From Incurvaria masculella (lineage: Eukaryota; Arthropoda; Insecta; Lepidoptera; Incurvariidae): a stretch of 64,000 bases of DNA. The position numbers and the translations under genes were made by a program. The notes under the pieces are model-generated. The model did not search any database and was not told the DNA's origin. It saw only the letters and a list, made by a program, of their open reading frames with translations. Location: assembly GCA_946894095.1 (NCBI GenBank), contig OX335653.1:7693001-7757000 (forward strand). Direction: 5' to 3'. Positions 45,693 to 56,115 of the stretch are shown piece after piece. Positions within the stretch are counted from its first letter, which is position 1, and every line of letters starts with the position of its first letter.

Positions 45693-46670
45693 GAAAGAAC
45701 AGAAATAGACCAAATGACATGAAAAAAGAAATGTAACAAATTTAACAATAGCCTATATCCTAAATATTTCTCACTAAAACAGGTAACAGATTATATAGTT
45801 TAGATGACATTACTACAGTAAGTAATTAAAAAACACATGAGAGTAAGTTAATACATAGAAAAAAAAAAAACACAGATAAAGTTACATATAAAGTGAAGTG
45901 ATACACACAGTCCTCTCACTTGAGTTACAAAAGGTACATAGGCTCAAGTTCATTACTATGTGTAGCGGGGGGTTGTACTGGAGTCGTGGGAGTGGGTCGG
46001 AGCTAACTAAGCGTCTGTCATTAGGCAGGCTCCTCGGCCTGTCACTAATCGCTCCCCGGGTTCCCACGCGCCGCTCAACTTGAAAAGCAGCTATTTGTAC
46101 GTAGGCAGTGTTTCATCGTCGCCTAAACTGGCTGGAGGAATAATTATGTAATAGTAATACTCTAATTAAACAATCTTAAGATTCATGCTTATTAGTCATT
46201 TATAGGATAATTTTGGTTAATGTTGGTAAGTGAGACTTTCGAAGTGGTAATACAGCCAGCGTATCAGTGACTGTGGCGGAATCGGCCGAATTAAAAGAAA
46301 TAATTGTTTAGTTTATTTATTTTTTAATTTATGTCTTCATTTTATATTTGAGAAAACGTATCGAATCAATGTTTGAATATTTTTTCTTCAATTGTGCTTT
46401 ATTACAAAACTTAACATGTCGGTTGTTGCATTTAATCATGTATAGTTCTTCTTATTTTTCTTTTCCAGCCTTTTGCTGTCCACTGCTGGACGTAGCCTCC
46501 CCCAGACTTCGCCAAGTCGTATTATTTAGTTATGTTTAGTTTATCTTGGTCGAATTAATAGTAATAATTAGTTTCATCTATTTAATTTTAGTTATATATT
46601 TATAAAAATAAGAACATTTTAAGTATGTATGCATGTATGCGTATTTGCATTCATGTTTTCATTCATTTAT
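45693..46670. other. Non-coding stretch with GC-rich patch
   Basis: The 45950-46080 part is GC-richer, with overlapping 61-codon frames on both strands, and is probably not coding. The rest is AT-rich. Confidence 0.3.
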
Positions 46671-46935
46671 TTGGCTTATAGTCCGGCAATCCGAGGCGGC
46701 ACACGCTGGTCCTCGTCGGTTAGAAGCGATTGCCCCTAGACGGAGCGGTCCTTGACTTGGTGGACGCTTAAGCACACTCCGGGACATTTGAGCACATTCC
46801 GGTGCGCAACGCGCCGCGACTACTAAACGAGTGGAGTTAATTCAAGTTGGGCAGCAAGGTGTTTCGCCGCTGCCAAACTTTATTCAGGTACACGAGACGC
46901 TCTGATGGCTCGCTGGGGATGTTATTTATATCAGA
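46671..46935. promoter_or_regulatory. GC-rich island
   Basis: Complex GC-rich block with gtgcgcaacgcgccgcgac near 46802 and agtggagttaattcaag. No coding frame. Candidate regulatory element. Confidence 0.25.
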
Positions 46936-47254
46936 CAGAGCGAAATTATGTTCATTTTTGTTAGCTAGCTAGTCTAGCTCTCTAACTTGGAATTCTAACA
47001 TCGTTTGGGTTTAGGTTCGCGTTAAGGAAAATAGAAGGGAACTAAAAGCTATATGTTTTTATTCCAATTGGATTGGAATTTAAATATTTGAGTTGCTTAT
47101 AACGTGCAAAAATATGTATTTAATAAATATATGCATAAAATATATGGATGGACAGCAAAACATAATTTTGAATTTGATTTGGCATAGTTTATGGTGTGTG
47201 GGTTGCGGCACTTACAAAGAATACGTGTGGTGCCTGTGCATTTTTTCGCGTGCA
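46936..47254. other. Non-coding stretch
   Basis: A 94-codon frame at 47093-47377 runs into the SINE and is not credible as a gene. Confidence 0.3.
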
Positions 47255-47510
47255 AGGCTACTGGGGGATTTTTCGTTCGTGTTTCCGATTCCACGTACAA
47301 CTGCTGGGATCTCTTCCGTCCATCCCGTATGTGTTCGTACTATCGCATTGAATGAATTATGGTTTAAGCGGCAATAACAATTGTGCTTATTGTGGCGTGC
47401 AATATAAAAAAGGTCCTGCCATTGCCCCTAGTTTCCACATAGTTTGCTAGGCTAATATCAAAGCAGTAGTGTGATATAAACCATCCATGACCAGTCACGC
47501 TAATAGTTCA
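47255..47510 (+). repeat. Composite-head SINE, truncated, diverged
   Basis: Begins near tttccgattccacgtacaac (B-box side). It retains aaaaaaggtcctgccattgc and gctaggctaatatc and ends in ccatgaccagtcacgctaat, with no poly-A left. Confidence 0.65.
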
Positions 47511-47639
47511 ATTAACATTCAAATTTAATTACAATTTTTCTTAAAATACCTAGTGAAAATGTGAAAAAACTCAACGATTTAAAAAGCTCATAGCGGCCAA
47601 GTTAAGAACATTAACAGGTTCCGTATTCGGGAAGAACGT

Positions 47640-48095
47640 TACCAAATCTCATATCTAAAAAAATACACAAGACATTTCTATTCAAAAATATTTTTAAAAA
47701 TAGTGTTTTATTCTACCTCAAGTTACACGCCTTATACACACACATGCACAAAACGACTTTTGAAGCCAACTATTGACTAAATAAAAAAGTCACTTTTAAT
47801 CTTCTATAACGAAAACCTTTCCAAACCCTACATTTTAATATGCAATTAATTGTTTTTTCATCTTTCAGTAACATTGTATATATGTGAAGGGGGCCTCCCC
47901 CTAATATTTCTTTTTTTTATTTGTTTCACCATTTTATAGCGGATTATGAAAGTATCTTCTTACCAAATTTCATCTCTAAATAGTACCACTAGTATCCATA
48001 TAAAATGGCTATGACATACAAAGAGACGGACAGACGAACAAGGCGAATTTGTTCCGAATGTTCCGTTTGTGCCATTCGGCAACCCTAAAAATAAT
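47640..48095 (+). repeat. Lepidopteran repeat tail (gcaaccctaaaaa type)
   Basis: Ends in tgccattcggcaaccctaaa, preceded by agacggacagacgaacaagg and accaaatttcatctctaaat. Same superfamily as 14635. The mariner begins within 10 bases of its end. Confidence 0.65.
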
Positions 48096-48099
48096 ATAA

Positions 48100-49389
48100 T
48101 AGGTCGGAGAAAAAGTCTTTTCGCATTATAGTATGTATGAACTTGTAATAAAATCTCTTTGGCTATACTATTTGTATCTGGCTGGTTTTGGTATCATTGA
48201 AAGTTTAAATTTTAAAGAACATAATTCCAAATTCAACTTAGGAAAATGTGTGATTCTCATTTGTTTTTCGTACTGTCAAAATGAGTGAATCTAATGAAGA
48301 AATTTTATACATAATACATTTTAAAATTTTACTACAAAAAAGGTAAAAATGCAACGCAAGCCGCGAAAAAAATTTGCGATGTTTATGGACCTAGTGCAGT
48401 GTCTGTGAGAGTAGCACAAATTTGGTTTAAGCGTTTTCAATCCGGAAATTTTGATGTCAAAGATGCACGTCGCTCTGGTCGCCCCATTACGGATAAAATG
48501 GATGCCATTTTTAAAAAAGTGGAGCAAGATCGGCATATCAGTAGTAACGACGTAGCTGAAGAACTAGGAATTGACCACAAAACAGTTTTGGCGCATTTGA
48601 AAAAAACTGGGTACACAAAAAAGCTCGATATTTGGGTACCTCACGAGCTAACTGAAAGAAACCTAATGAACCGTGTACTCATTTGTGATTCTTTATTACG
48701 ACGTAATGAAACCGAACCATTTTTGAAGAAGCTGATAACTGGTGATGAAAAGTGGATCACGTACGACAAGAACGTGCGAAAAAGGTCGTGGTCAAAGGCC
48801 GGTCAAGCTTCACAGACTGTGGCGAATCCCGGGTTAACTCGCAACAAGGTGATGCTGTGTGTGTGGTGGGATTGGAAGGGCATTATTCATTATGAGCTGT
48901 TACCACCAGGCAGGACCATCGATTCTGAACTCTACTGCGAACAACTGATGAGATTAAAGCAAGAAGTTGAGAGAAAGCGGCCGGAATTAATCAACAGAAG
49001 GGGTGTGGTTTTTCATCATGATAACGCTAGACCTCACACATCTTTAGCCACTCAGCAAAAACTAAGAGAGTTTGGCTGGGAGGTGTTAATGCATCCGCCG
49101 TATAGTCCTGACCTTGCACCTTCAGATTTCCACCTGTTTAGGTCTCTTCAGAATTCTTTAGGCAGTGTCAGGTTAACATCACGAGAGGACTGCCAAAACC
49201 ACTTGTCGCGGTATATTGATCAGAAGTCCCACTATTTCTATAGCAATGGGATCATGTCCCTACCTACAAGATGGCAAAAAGTTATCGAACAAAATGGTAC
49301 CTACATACTTTAGTTAAATGTAAATAAACCATATTAAAAAATTTTTTGAATTTTCTTAAAAAATGCGAAGAAACTTTTTCCCCAACCAA
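48100..49389 (+). mobile_element. mariner transposon, about 1.29 kb
   Basis: The left terminal repeat, ggtcggagaaaaagtctttt from 48101, pairs with the right one, whose minus-strand reading from 49388 is ggttggggaaaaagtttctt. Over 25 positions only about four differ. TA dinucleotides flank both ends. Length and layout (one transposase between short inverted repeats) are standard for mariner. The ends still look functional, but the encoded transposase is frameshifted, so this copy could move only if another copy supplied enzyme. Confidence 0.92.
48281..49313 (+). pseudogene. mariner transposase, one frameshift
   Basis: Cut-and-paste transposase of the Tc1/mariner group. The ATG at 48281 opens MSESNEEILYIIHF. 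Seven extra bases (aaaattt, about 48323-48329) then shift the frame, and the original frame resumes at 48330 and runs to the stop at 49313. Intact features include the helix-turn-helix region with VSVRVAQIWFKRF, the WVPHEL linker motif (about 48633), the first catalytic Asp in TGDEKW (codon 48744), the second in HHDNARPH (49020) and the third in APSDFHLF (49125). Spacing between the second and third is 34 residues, the DD34D signature. Predicted length without the insertion is about 341 residues, normal for the family. No SET domain is fused upstream. A downstream in-frame start would lack the first DNA-binding helix. The subfamily was not assigned. Confidence 0.92.
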
Positions 49390-49905
49390 TATATCAATAT
49401 TATAAGACAACATAAACGGTTTATCTGATATTTTTAACATGTTTGCGCCAGTTATTTATTTGGATACCGTACATTCTCTGTCTGTTTGTTATGAGTGTCG
49501 ATTGTTGTTGCCGCACCAGCAACAAGCAAACACGAAGTCTGGAGACTCCAAATGGGACGTGATGCGGCGTCACAGTGTCTGAAACATTATGTAAATGTGT
49601 TCAGTTAATCTAAGCCCTCTGTTTCTTCGTCTAGGGAAATTCATTAACATATGCGCCAATAATTCAGATAGTGCTGCTGTATTCCGGGCACGAAACTGTA
49701 TTATTGGATTCGATCACTGAGAGATAAAGAGGGAACGGTTGGGCGGAAAGAAAACTATAAATATATAGCTAAGTAAGGAAGATAGTAAATTTCAAGATAA
49801 ATCCATATATTTTCATAAAAATTGTGTTCCTTGCATACTTTATAACTTTTTTAAATATTTAAAAATATAACAATATTCTAGAGTAGATAAAACTATTTTC
49901 AACAA
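49390..49905. other. Non-coding stretch
   Basis: A GC-richer part at 49495-49590. No gene recognised. Confidence 0.3.
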
Positions 49906-50193
49906 AAAAAAAAATTAACAAAAAAAATAACCGACTTCAAAGAAAAAGCACTAAAAAGTAAAAAATCATTTCTATTTTTGTAGTTACGATTTCTGTTATT
50001 TTTTGAGTCGGCATCAGCCGGGCACGCGCTGCGCCAATCAAGAGAACCTAACCTAACCTAACCTAACCTAACCTAACCTTGGCTGACACCGACTCAAAAA
50101 ATAACAGAAATCGTAACTACAAAAATGGAAATTATTTTTTACTTTTTAGTGCTTTTTCTTTGAAGTCGGTTATTTTTTTTGTTAATTTTTTTA
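49906..50193. mobile_element. Foldback element with telomere-type repeats in the loop
   Basis: Arms 49906-50018 and 50081-50193 are near-perfect reverse complements of about 110 bases (for example ccgacttcaaagaaaaagca against tgctttttctttgaagtcgg). The loop holds ggcacgcgctgcgcc and then six tandem CCTAA units. Arm ends carry the 'aaccgacttca' word seen at the ends of the 50274-type repeat. No coding capacity. Confidence 0.85.
50047..50079 (-). repeat. (TTAGG)n interstitial telomere-type repeat
   Basis: Six perfect CCTAA units plus a partial one on the plus strand, equal to the insect telomere unit TTAGG on the minus strand. It sits in the loop of the foldback, so a captured telomere-like tract or an expanded microsatellite are both possible. 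Confidence 0.85.
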
Positions 50194-50273
50194 TTTGTTT
50201 ATTTTTAGTGAATCTGAAGTACACTTACTAATTTTTACACGTCCTTTCCGATAAAAAAAGAATCACCGAATCG

Positions 50274-50535
50274 GTTGGCGTTATATTGAGTTATTCGTCC
50301 ATTTGTCGCGCACATCTTAATACAAATTTAAGACTTTTATGATTTTCTCATAGAAATCATTGTCAAAACTTAACCAAATTAAAATGGGACCACTTGGAAA
50401 GCACTAGCTATCATTTAAAAAAATAATCATCAAAATCGGTTCACCCAGGCAAAAGTTATGAGGTAACAAACATAAAAAAAAAACATACAGACGAATTGAT
50501 AACCTCCTCCTTTTTTTGGAGTCGGTTAAAAAACA
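50274..50535 (+). repeat. Dispersed repeat ending in 'gtcggttaaaaaa'
   Basis: Collinear over its length with 61425-61722 (opposite orientation) and, more weakly, with 42601-42775. Key words are gttatattgagttattcgtc at the start, aatcggttcaccc, then ctcctcctttttttggagtc and ggttaaaaaac. Such ends are widespread in Lepidoptera. No coding sequence. Confidence 0.75.
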
Positions 50536-50580
50536 ATATAAATCTGTCAATAATAGCAAATATCACACTTTAATTTAATT

Positions 50581-50752
50581 TCATTTCATTTATATAAACT
50601 TTTTGGTAGTCAAACTACACTAATTTACATCGAAAACGTATAGATCCGCGGATTCTATCAACCAGTAAAGAAGAATCCGCAAAGAAACTTTTAATGGTTT
50701 TACGTTCACGGTAATGAAATACATACTTATACATAAATGATTCAATGCTACA
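50581..50752 (+). repeat. Dispersed repeat, copy 2 of 2
   Basis: Matches 9151-9314 along its length, including ataaactttttggtagtcaa and gtaatgaaatacatactta. Confidence 0.65.
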
Positions 50753-50822
50753 CGGTCATGATATTAGCCTAACAAACCACATGGGAACTATATACAATGC
50801 CAGAACATTCCTTATTTTGAAT
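50753..50822 (-). repeat. SINE tail-body fragment
   Basis: Plus-strand text catgatattagcctaac, then ccacatgggaacta and gccagaacattccttat, equals the minus-strand body of the SINE family. Both ends are truncated. Confidence 0.6.
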
Positions 50823-51116
50823 TGAATAAATCAAGAATTTTAATTTCAGCAATTACAATATGTATATATTATTCAATCACAGTGCCAATATAGTTGATAT
50901 AAATAACAAGGATAACGTATAAACAACCACCATAGTAAATAAGATTCTGTAAAACAATATAAAAAGCAATAATTCAGTTAAATCTAATATCTATGATACA
51001 GATATTTGAAAACTAAGATTTATAAAAATCTTTGCATCTCTCAGTGGGTAGGTACATAAATCCCTTAATATTAAATTAAAAAAATAATTAAATTGTTTTA
51101 ATAAAAGTTATTAAAG
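50823..51116. other. AT-rich non-coding stretch
   Basis: Nothing recognised. Confidence 0.35.
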
Positions 51117-51359
51117 GTGCTTGAGAAATGGTATGTTCGAGTAACATTTACCGAAAAAATACGAAAAGATTTCCTTCCAGTTTCTGAGGTACGTAATCCT
51201 AATGGCAAGAAAATCCAAGAAAAAGAAAGAACACCCATTGCTCCTAGCATTATCGAAGTTAGTAAGCATTTGAACTCCTTGGAAATCCTTTCGGAACCAG
51301 GCATCCGTAAGAATTATTGTAATTTGCATGGAAATAGGCGTCTCGATCTATATTCATGA
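51117..51359 (+). pseudogene. Unrecognised 80-codon ORF, possible gene or transposon relic
   Basis: The frame has protein-like composition over most of its length: VRVTFTEKIRKDFLPVSEV, then KKIQEKERTPIAPSIIEV. It ends at TGA (51357). It is lysine/glutamate-rich, has no transmembrane segment, and no family was recognised. Frames also open on the minus strand here. A donor-like gaggtacgt at about 51186 lies inside it. It may be a fragment of a decayed retroelement or retrocopy. Confidence 0.2.
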
Positions 51360-52159
51360 TGAAATAGAGACTGATGAAAAAAATATGGAGATGAGTAGAA
51401 TAATTGTGAAGTTGTTTTTTACATTACAAATGTAAATTAATAGAAATGTCAATATAAACATTTGGCGGTTCTCAAAAGGCAATTCAGTTGTTTAAAAAGT
51501 GTATTTAAATATCTTTGCACCGCATAAGGCATAAACATATTTTGTAATCATTGATATTAACAAAAAATAAATGTTGACTAACTTTTTAACATTAATTTTT
51601 AATTATAAATTAACTTTAAAAGTCATCCGGCTACTGGCTAATGTCTGTTCATAAAAAAAATGTATTGAATAAATTAAAAAACGTTTTCGGATTTCATGTA
51701 AGGGTTAGGCGGAAAAACAGATCTCGGGAAAAGTTTGCCCTAATTTCTGTTAAATAGCCCGAAAGGGAAACAACGCCTCAGTACGGCCAATTTAACTTTC
51801 CTCGTTTTGAGTAAAAAGGGCAAGTACTCTGTTTTGTAAATATAACACTGTACTTATGCATATATACCAAATTCTGTTATTCACTGCAGTAGGTATATAT
51901 TCCCTCGCTACATATTCAAAGCTTTTATTATTGTAGTTTTTTTAATCCACATGCCATACAACTTCTAACTAAAATTAAAATTAGATGAAACCAGTTTATA
52001 ATGGACAGATATGAATATTTGCGCAAGGGCTGAATCAATCTTTATGCTATTTATTATACCCAACCTCAGGAGTTTAAATGGACAAAGTAAAATTCTACAA
52101 AAAAACTTTAATAAACTACGGTACTTGGTTTTCGCTTTTCATTCGCTTCACAACACATT
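51360..52159. other. AT-rich non-coding stretch
   Basis: Nothing recognised. Confidence 0.35.
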
Positions 52160-52375
52160 TTAAATAAAGTCCTTGACATTGAAACTGGCTCCCAGTTAAA
52201 ACGAGGGCGACAAAGACATACCTACAGTATCTAACTGTGTGTATATCCCAAGCTCTTCGACGAACTCGTTGGGTATATCTTTGACGGTCGATGCGAAATG
52301 GAGGCAAGTTAAATTGTGTGGCGGCATGAACCCGCCGTGGGTCGACCATCGTTCGACGATGCATTGACACTCATT
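52160..52375. promoter_or_regulatory. GC-richer block
   Basis: Higher-complexity DNA with aacccgccgtgggtcgac. An 84-codon minus frame covers it (Arg-rich, unrecognised). Candidate regulatory block or decayed exon. Confidence 0.2.
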
Positions 52376-52555
52376 ATTTCGTTATCATAATGATGCACCC
52401 ATAACATAGAGTTGTAGCACATCTAAATTAATAATTTCAAAATGTTTGTTATATATTGAAAAAATATTAAAATCCTATCGATTACGCCTAGTTAGGATGG
52501 CCATTTATAACGGCGTGCTAGTGCCTACAATACAATTTAAGAACATGTAAGGAAA

Positions 52556-52645
52556 GATGCGTGGAATCCGAACCACGGCCAGACTTAACGGTTGAAAATG
52601 GTCACCCATCGAACCGCAAGGCGTCTGGGCTACCGAGGCTGACAA
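52556..52645 (-). repeat. SINE head-only fragment with reduced 5S part
   Basis: On the minus strand it has cagcctcggtagcccaga, gacgccttgc and gatgggtgacc (the 5S C-box side) only. Then it continues through the B-box-like ggttcggattcc to about 52556. The 5S A-box and middle region are deleted. Body and tail are absent. Confidence 0.7.
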
Positions 52646-52789
52646 TAAGGCTGATGATAAGTAATTATACCTTTCGAGTGACTTTAGATCGACTTTATCA
52701 ATGACAGGGAGTAATTATGGAGTGAAGGTGAGATTAATTCAAACAGTTGACTATGTAGCTAGGTCACTGATGCTATATATTATGACTTA

Positions 52790-53015
52790 TCGTGGTGCCC
52801 CCGTTCGGCACGAACTCCGCGTGACAGCAGCTTGATGAGATCAACTTCGGTGGTCCCCTGCGTGACAGCCACCCGTTACTTATCCCGTGCCTACCCCCCT
52901 CACAAAACATACCTCCTACCTATGCGATGAACAATATTGGAATGCAAACGGAGTGAAGCAGGAAATTCATGTTCGTATTCGTTCGCCGGATCTGTCCGTC
53001 GGACTTGCTCACCGC
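52790..53015. promoter_or_regulatory. GC-rich island
   Basis: Contains gttcggcacgaactccgc, gtgacagc repeated twice, and cttatccc. No coding frame with recognised content. Confidence 0.25.
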
Positions 53016-53620
53016 TGAAAAAAAATTTTTTGACAGCTTATTTTTTACAAATGTTATTTATTTATACTTCAGTCCTAATTTTAATTCGGTACTATGGCTG
53101 TGTCGTTATTATGGAGCAGAAATTTATATTGGATTAGTTTTCTAAAATACGTTTTGCGTTTTAATGTTATAACCATAGATATGGTTGTAACATTGCAGAT
53201 TTTATAATGTTAGATTTAATTTTAGTATTCACTAGGCAACCGCTGGGTACCCTTAGACTACATACCAATGTACAATTTCGATTGTACCATTTCATAATTT
53301 ATGTATTGTTTTTTATTCGACTCTTTGTATTTATGACAAGGCCTCTTTCCAGCAGGGCGTGATAACACCTGCTTGCATTCGGTTCCATAAGGACGTAAAG
53401 AAAACCATTTTTAAATACTACTTACTTTGGAATTTCAAAAAGACGAAATATGGATTGGTGGTCTAGCCATATTTTAAATAAAGCCGGTAAATATCTGATG
53501 CTCGTAATCTGTGTTTAAATTTTTTTATGAACTTTTAAGAATATTTATCTAATTTGAGAGCACAGAGCACCAGAGACTTACAGTTTTATCTTTAAATTAC
53601 AGCTCGACCATCAATCTACA
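53016..53620. other. AT-rich non-coding stretch
   Basis: Nothing recognised. Confidence 0.35.
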
Positions 53621-53982
53621 TTTTATTTTATGTGACTGGACATGGATGGCTAATACCACACCTTCTGTCATCAACACACCACATTGTAACTAGGTGCCAT
53701 GCCAGGACCTTCCTTATATTTCACGGCTACATTGAACTGGATGGAAAACACGGACAATTTTCATTGCCGCTTCGACCATCGTTCATTCAATGCGATGGTA
53801 CCAACTCGGGTGGGATTAACCCTACCACCTAGTAAGTAAGGAAGGGGACCTACAGTTTAACGTGGAATCCGAACCACGGCCAGCCGCTCTCAACGGTCGA
53901 ATGGTCACCCATCGAAGACCAGACCGGACCCAGCGTTGCTTAACTTCGGAGAGCGATCGCGCCACTGGGCTATTGAGGCTGC
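53621..53982 (-). repeat. Full-length composite-head SINE, subfamily A
   Basis: On the minus strand: cagcctcaatagcccagtgg, gcgatcgctctccgaag, ttaagcaacgctgggtcc, gatgggtgacc, ggttcggattccacg, then the body and tail. It is nearly identical to 23781-24159 apart from a few substitutions and short indels (one around the 'aagtgtcgcgc' position of that copy, another at 53670 in the body). The high identity implies recent activity of this subfamily. Confidence 0.85.
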
Positions 53983-54244
53983 TACATATTTGCTTGCTTG
54001 GCTATCGAGATTCATTGCAGTTATAAAAAAAAAAAGGTATTTTACTTACCTACACCTTTATCAAACAGAATGCAATTAGCTTTTATCACGCCTTTAAAGT
54101 TTAATTTTATAATGTGGCTAATAATAGATAAGTTCAAGAATACATGTTTTTTTGATTTTATTACCTATTTATAAATTTTTTAATTAATTAGAGGACACAT
54201 ATTTATGTACTTTTAAAGGATTTCCATGATGTTGAGGTTCTCAT
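53983..54244. other. AT-rich non-coding stretch
   Basis: Nothing recognised. Confidence 0.35.
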
Positions 54245-54960
54245 TATTTTTTATTTTATTTTATTTTATTTATTTCGTTTTTCCTTATGGTGACTATGCA
54301 CACTTGGATACGTCAAAAGAAAATACATGATGTGTGTAGACTTAGTTCAGTTAGTTATAAAAGTTCGAGCAAAAAATAGCCTTCGTCAAAGATTTCAATA
54401 TAGAATTTAAATGTTTGATTAATATTTTTAAATTAAAACTATATTACAGAACATTACTTGAGCAATATACAATTATTACAATATAAATAGTCATTTTTTT
54501 AAAATACAAATCAATTAATACATATTAAAATTAAAGACAAAATTATAACTAAAACGATAAAATGATTAATATAACGATACAATGACTAGAATTATGACTA
54601 GGTACTTAAATAACTATCTTCTAGAGCTTCGCTCACGTTATAGTAACTTTTTGCGATTAAAAGTGTCCTAATTTCTTTCTTAAATTCTTTTGGCCTGAGC
54701 TCCTTCAGTTTGGGAGATAATTTATTGTAAAATCGTTAAAAAGCTTTTGGAGACCTTAGCTAACCTATGTTCCTTGATCCGTATGTTCCCAGAATGTCTA
54801 GTGTTATAACCATGGACCTCAAAATGGGAAGGAGTGTTTTTTAAATTATTTTTGGCATATATAATATTTTGGTAAACATATTCTCCGGCAAATGTCATGA
54901 TGCCAAGCTCTCTAAATATACTCCTACAAGGTTTACTCTTACGCATGGTTTTATCTTTGT
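54245..54960 (-). mobile_element. 5'-truncated LINE, 3' end with (TTTTA)n tail
   Basis: A minus-strand non-LTR retrotransposon remnant. The coding part occupies 54598-54960, the 3' untranslated part about 54280-54597, and the tail is the ttttattttattttattt tract at about 54249-54276. The 5' end is truncated near 54955-54960, the usual outcome of target-primed reverse transcription. Confidence 0.7.
54598..54960 (-). pseudogene. LINE ORF2 C-terminus (reverse transcriptase), frameshifted
   Basis: The upstream frame (54946 to 54722) reads CRSIFRELGIMTFAGEYVYQ then HGYNTRHSGNIRI.EHRLAK. After a frameshift near 54740 it continues FYNKLSPKLKELRPKEFK and SYYNVSEALED to a stop at 54598. These are the conserved C-terminal blocks ('HxYNTR', 'FYNKLP', 'YYxxxEFL') found after the RT domain in jockey/CR1-like insect LINEs. 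The polymerase core and endonuclease are missing, so it is inactive. LINEs of this kind supply the machinery that SINEs need, but the SINE tails here do not visibly match this element's 3' end. Confidence 0.75.
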
Positions 54961-55947
54961 TTTGTATTGTATTGTTTGTTTATCGTCCATAGACATCATA
55001 TTTTAATATTGGCCAGTTCAGCAAAACAAAACACAGCGAATAAGAACTGACAAGAAACTCCGCTGTTTTTTTTCTAACGTCTATTCAGTCTAAATTTACA
55101 CAAGTTTTTACCATTTTTTTAACAAAAACAAAGGTAACATGACAAATTAACATGAACTCACGAAAGTAAAAAATTCATACCGTATACAACAGTTAATGGC
55201 AAATATCAATTTATTTGCAAAGACTATCCCTATAAGACGGTTAGCATACGAAGAGCAGGATACTCGTATAGGGTAAACAAGGCTGTTCAAGCGTGAATGA
55301 CCCGCTTTAGAACTATGAAAAATTACTTTTATGACAGCTGGTATGAATATAGGAGATAACGAAACAGCTTCGTGAGCTCGTATTCATTCCATAAATTTGT
55401 CTTTCCTCAAAAAGAAAAATCGTTTGGAAAAGCATATTAAAAGTGTTTTATGTAAAAGCCTCGGCGTGAAACTAACTTGAAGAATTCCATTTTCGCATAA
55501 TGACACACTATCGTGTCAACCATTGCTATCAAGTAACTCATTAAACTATTTTACCACGCTATTTTTGTATAGTAGGGTAAAAAAACACATTTTATACGAG
55601 AAATGTGATTTTACAACCTTATTGCAAACTTACTTTGAAGTAATGAAGTGCGATAAGACGATCGGCGATGTAGTCACAAATGATAAACTGAACTACTTTT
55701 AATTAGTTACATTTGTCTCATATATATTAAAAACATTAAATATCCATGACCTATAAAGCTCAGAATATATTTATAATCAGCACTGATTAAAAAACCACCA
55801 ATGACCTCAAAAGTAGATAAATAATAAAAATATATCCTGCACTCCATTTACGATCAGGTGGTTTTTATTATATATTTACTTAACCTATTTTTAATAATTG
55901 ATTATTAAATACATTTTTAAATAATAACATAGTTACCTACTTTTTTA
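54961..55947. other. AT-rich non-coding stretch
   Basis: Nothing recognised. Confidence 0.35.
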
Positions 55948-56115
55948 TGCAACCTGACATCGATGGCTAATACCACACACCTTCCGTTATGATATTAGCC
56001 TAAAACACCACATTCCCGAAGGAATTAGGTGCCATGTCAGGACCTTCCCTTTACGATAACGGCTACATTGAACTGGATGGAAAACCGGACAATTTTTCAT
56101 TGCCGCTTCAACTTG
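55948..56115 (-). repeat. SINE tail and body fragment
   Basis: Plus-strand text ctgacatcgatggctaatac (tail side), then attcccgaaggaattaggtg and ttgaactggatggaaaac, up to ttgccgcttcaac. The 'ttccttcgggaat' variant is shared with the tRNA-headed copies at 29293 and 23430, so this fragment probably belongs to that head type. Confidence 0.75.

Noticed and set aside
48281..49313. A domesticated SETMAR-like fusion gene
   Set aside because: No SET-domain sequence lies upstream, the terminal repeats and TA flanks are present, and the frame is broken. It is an ordinary mariner copy.
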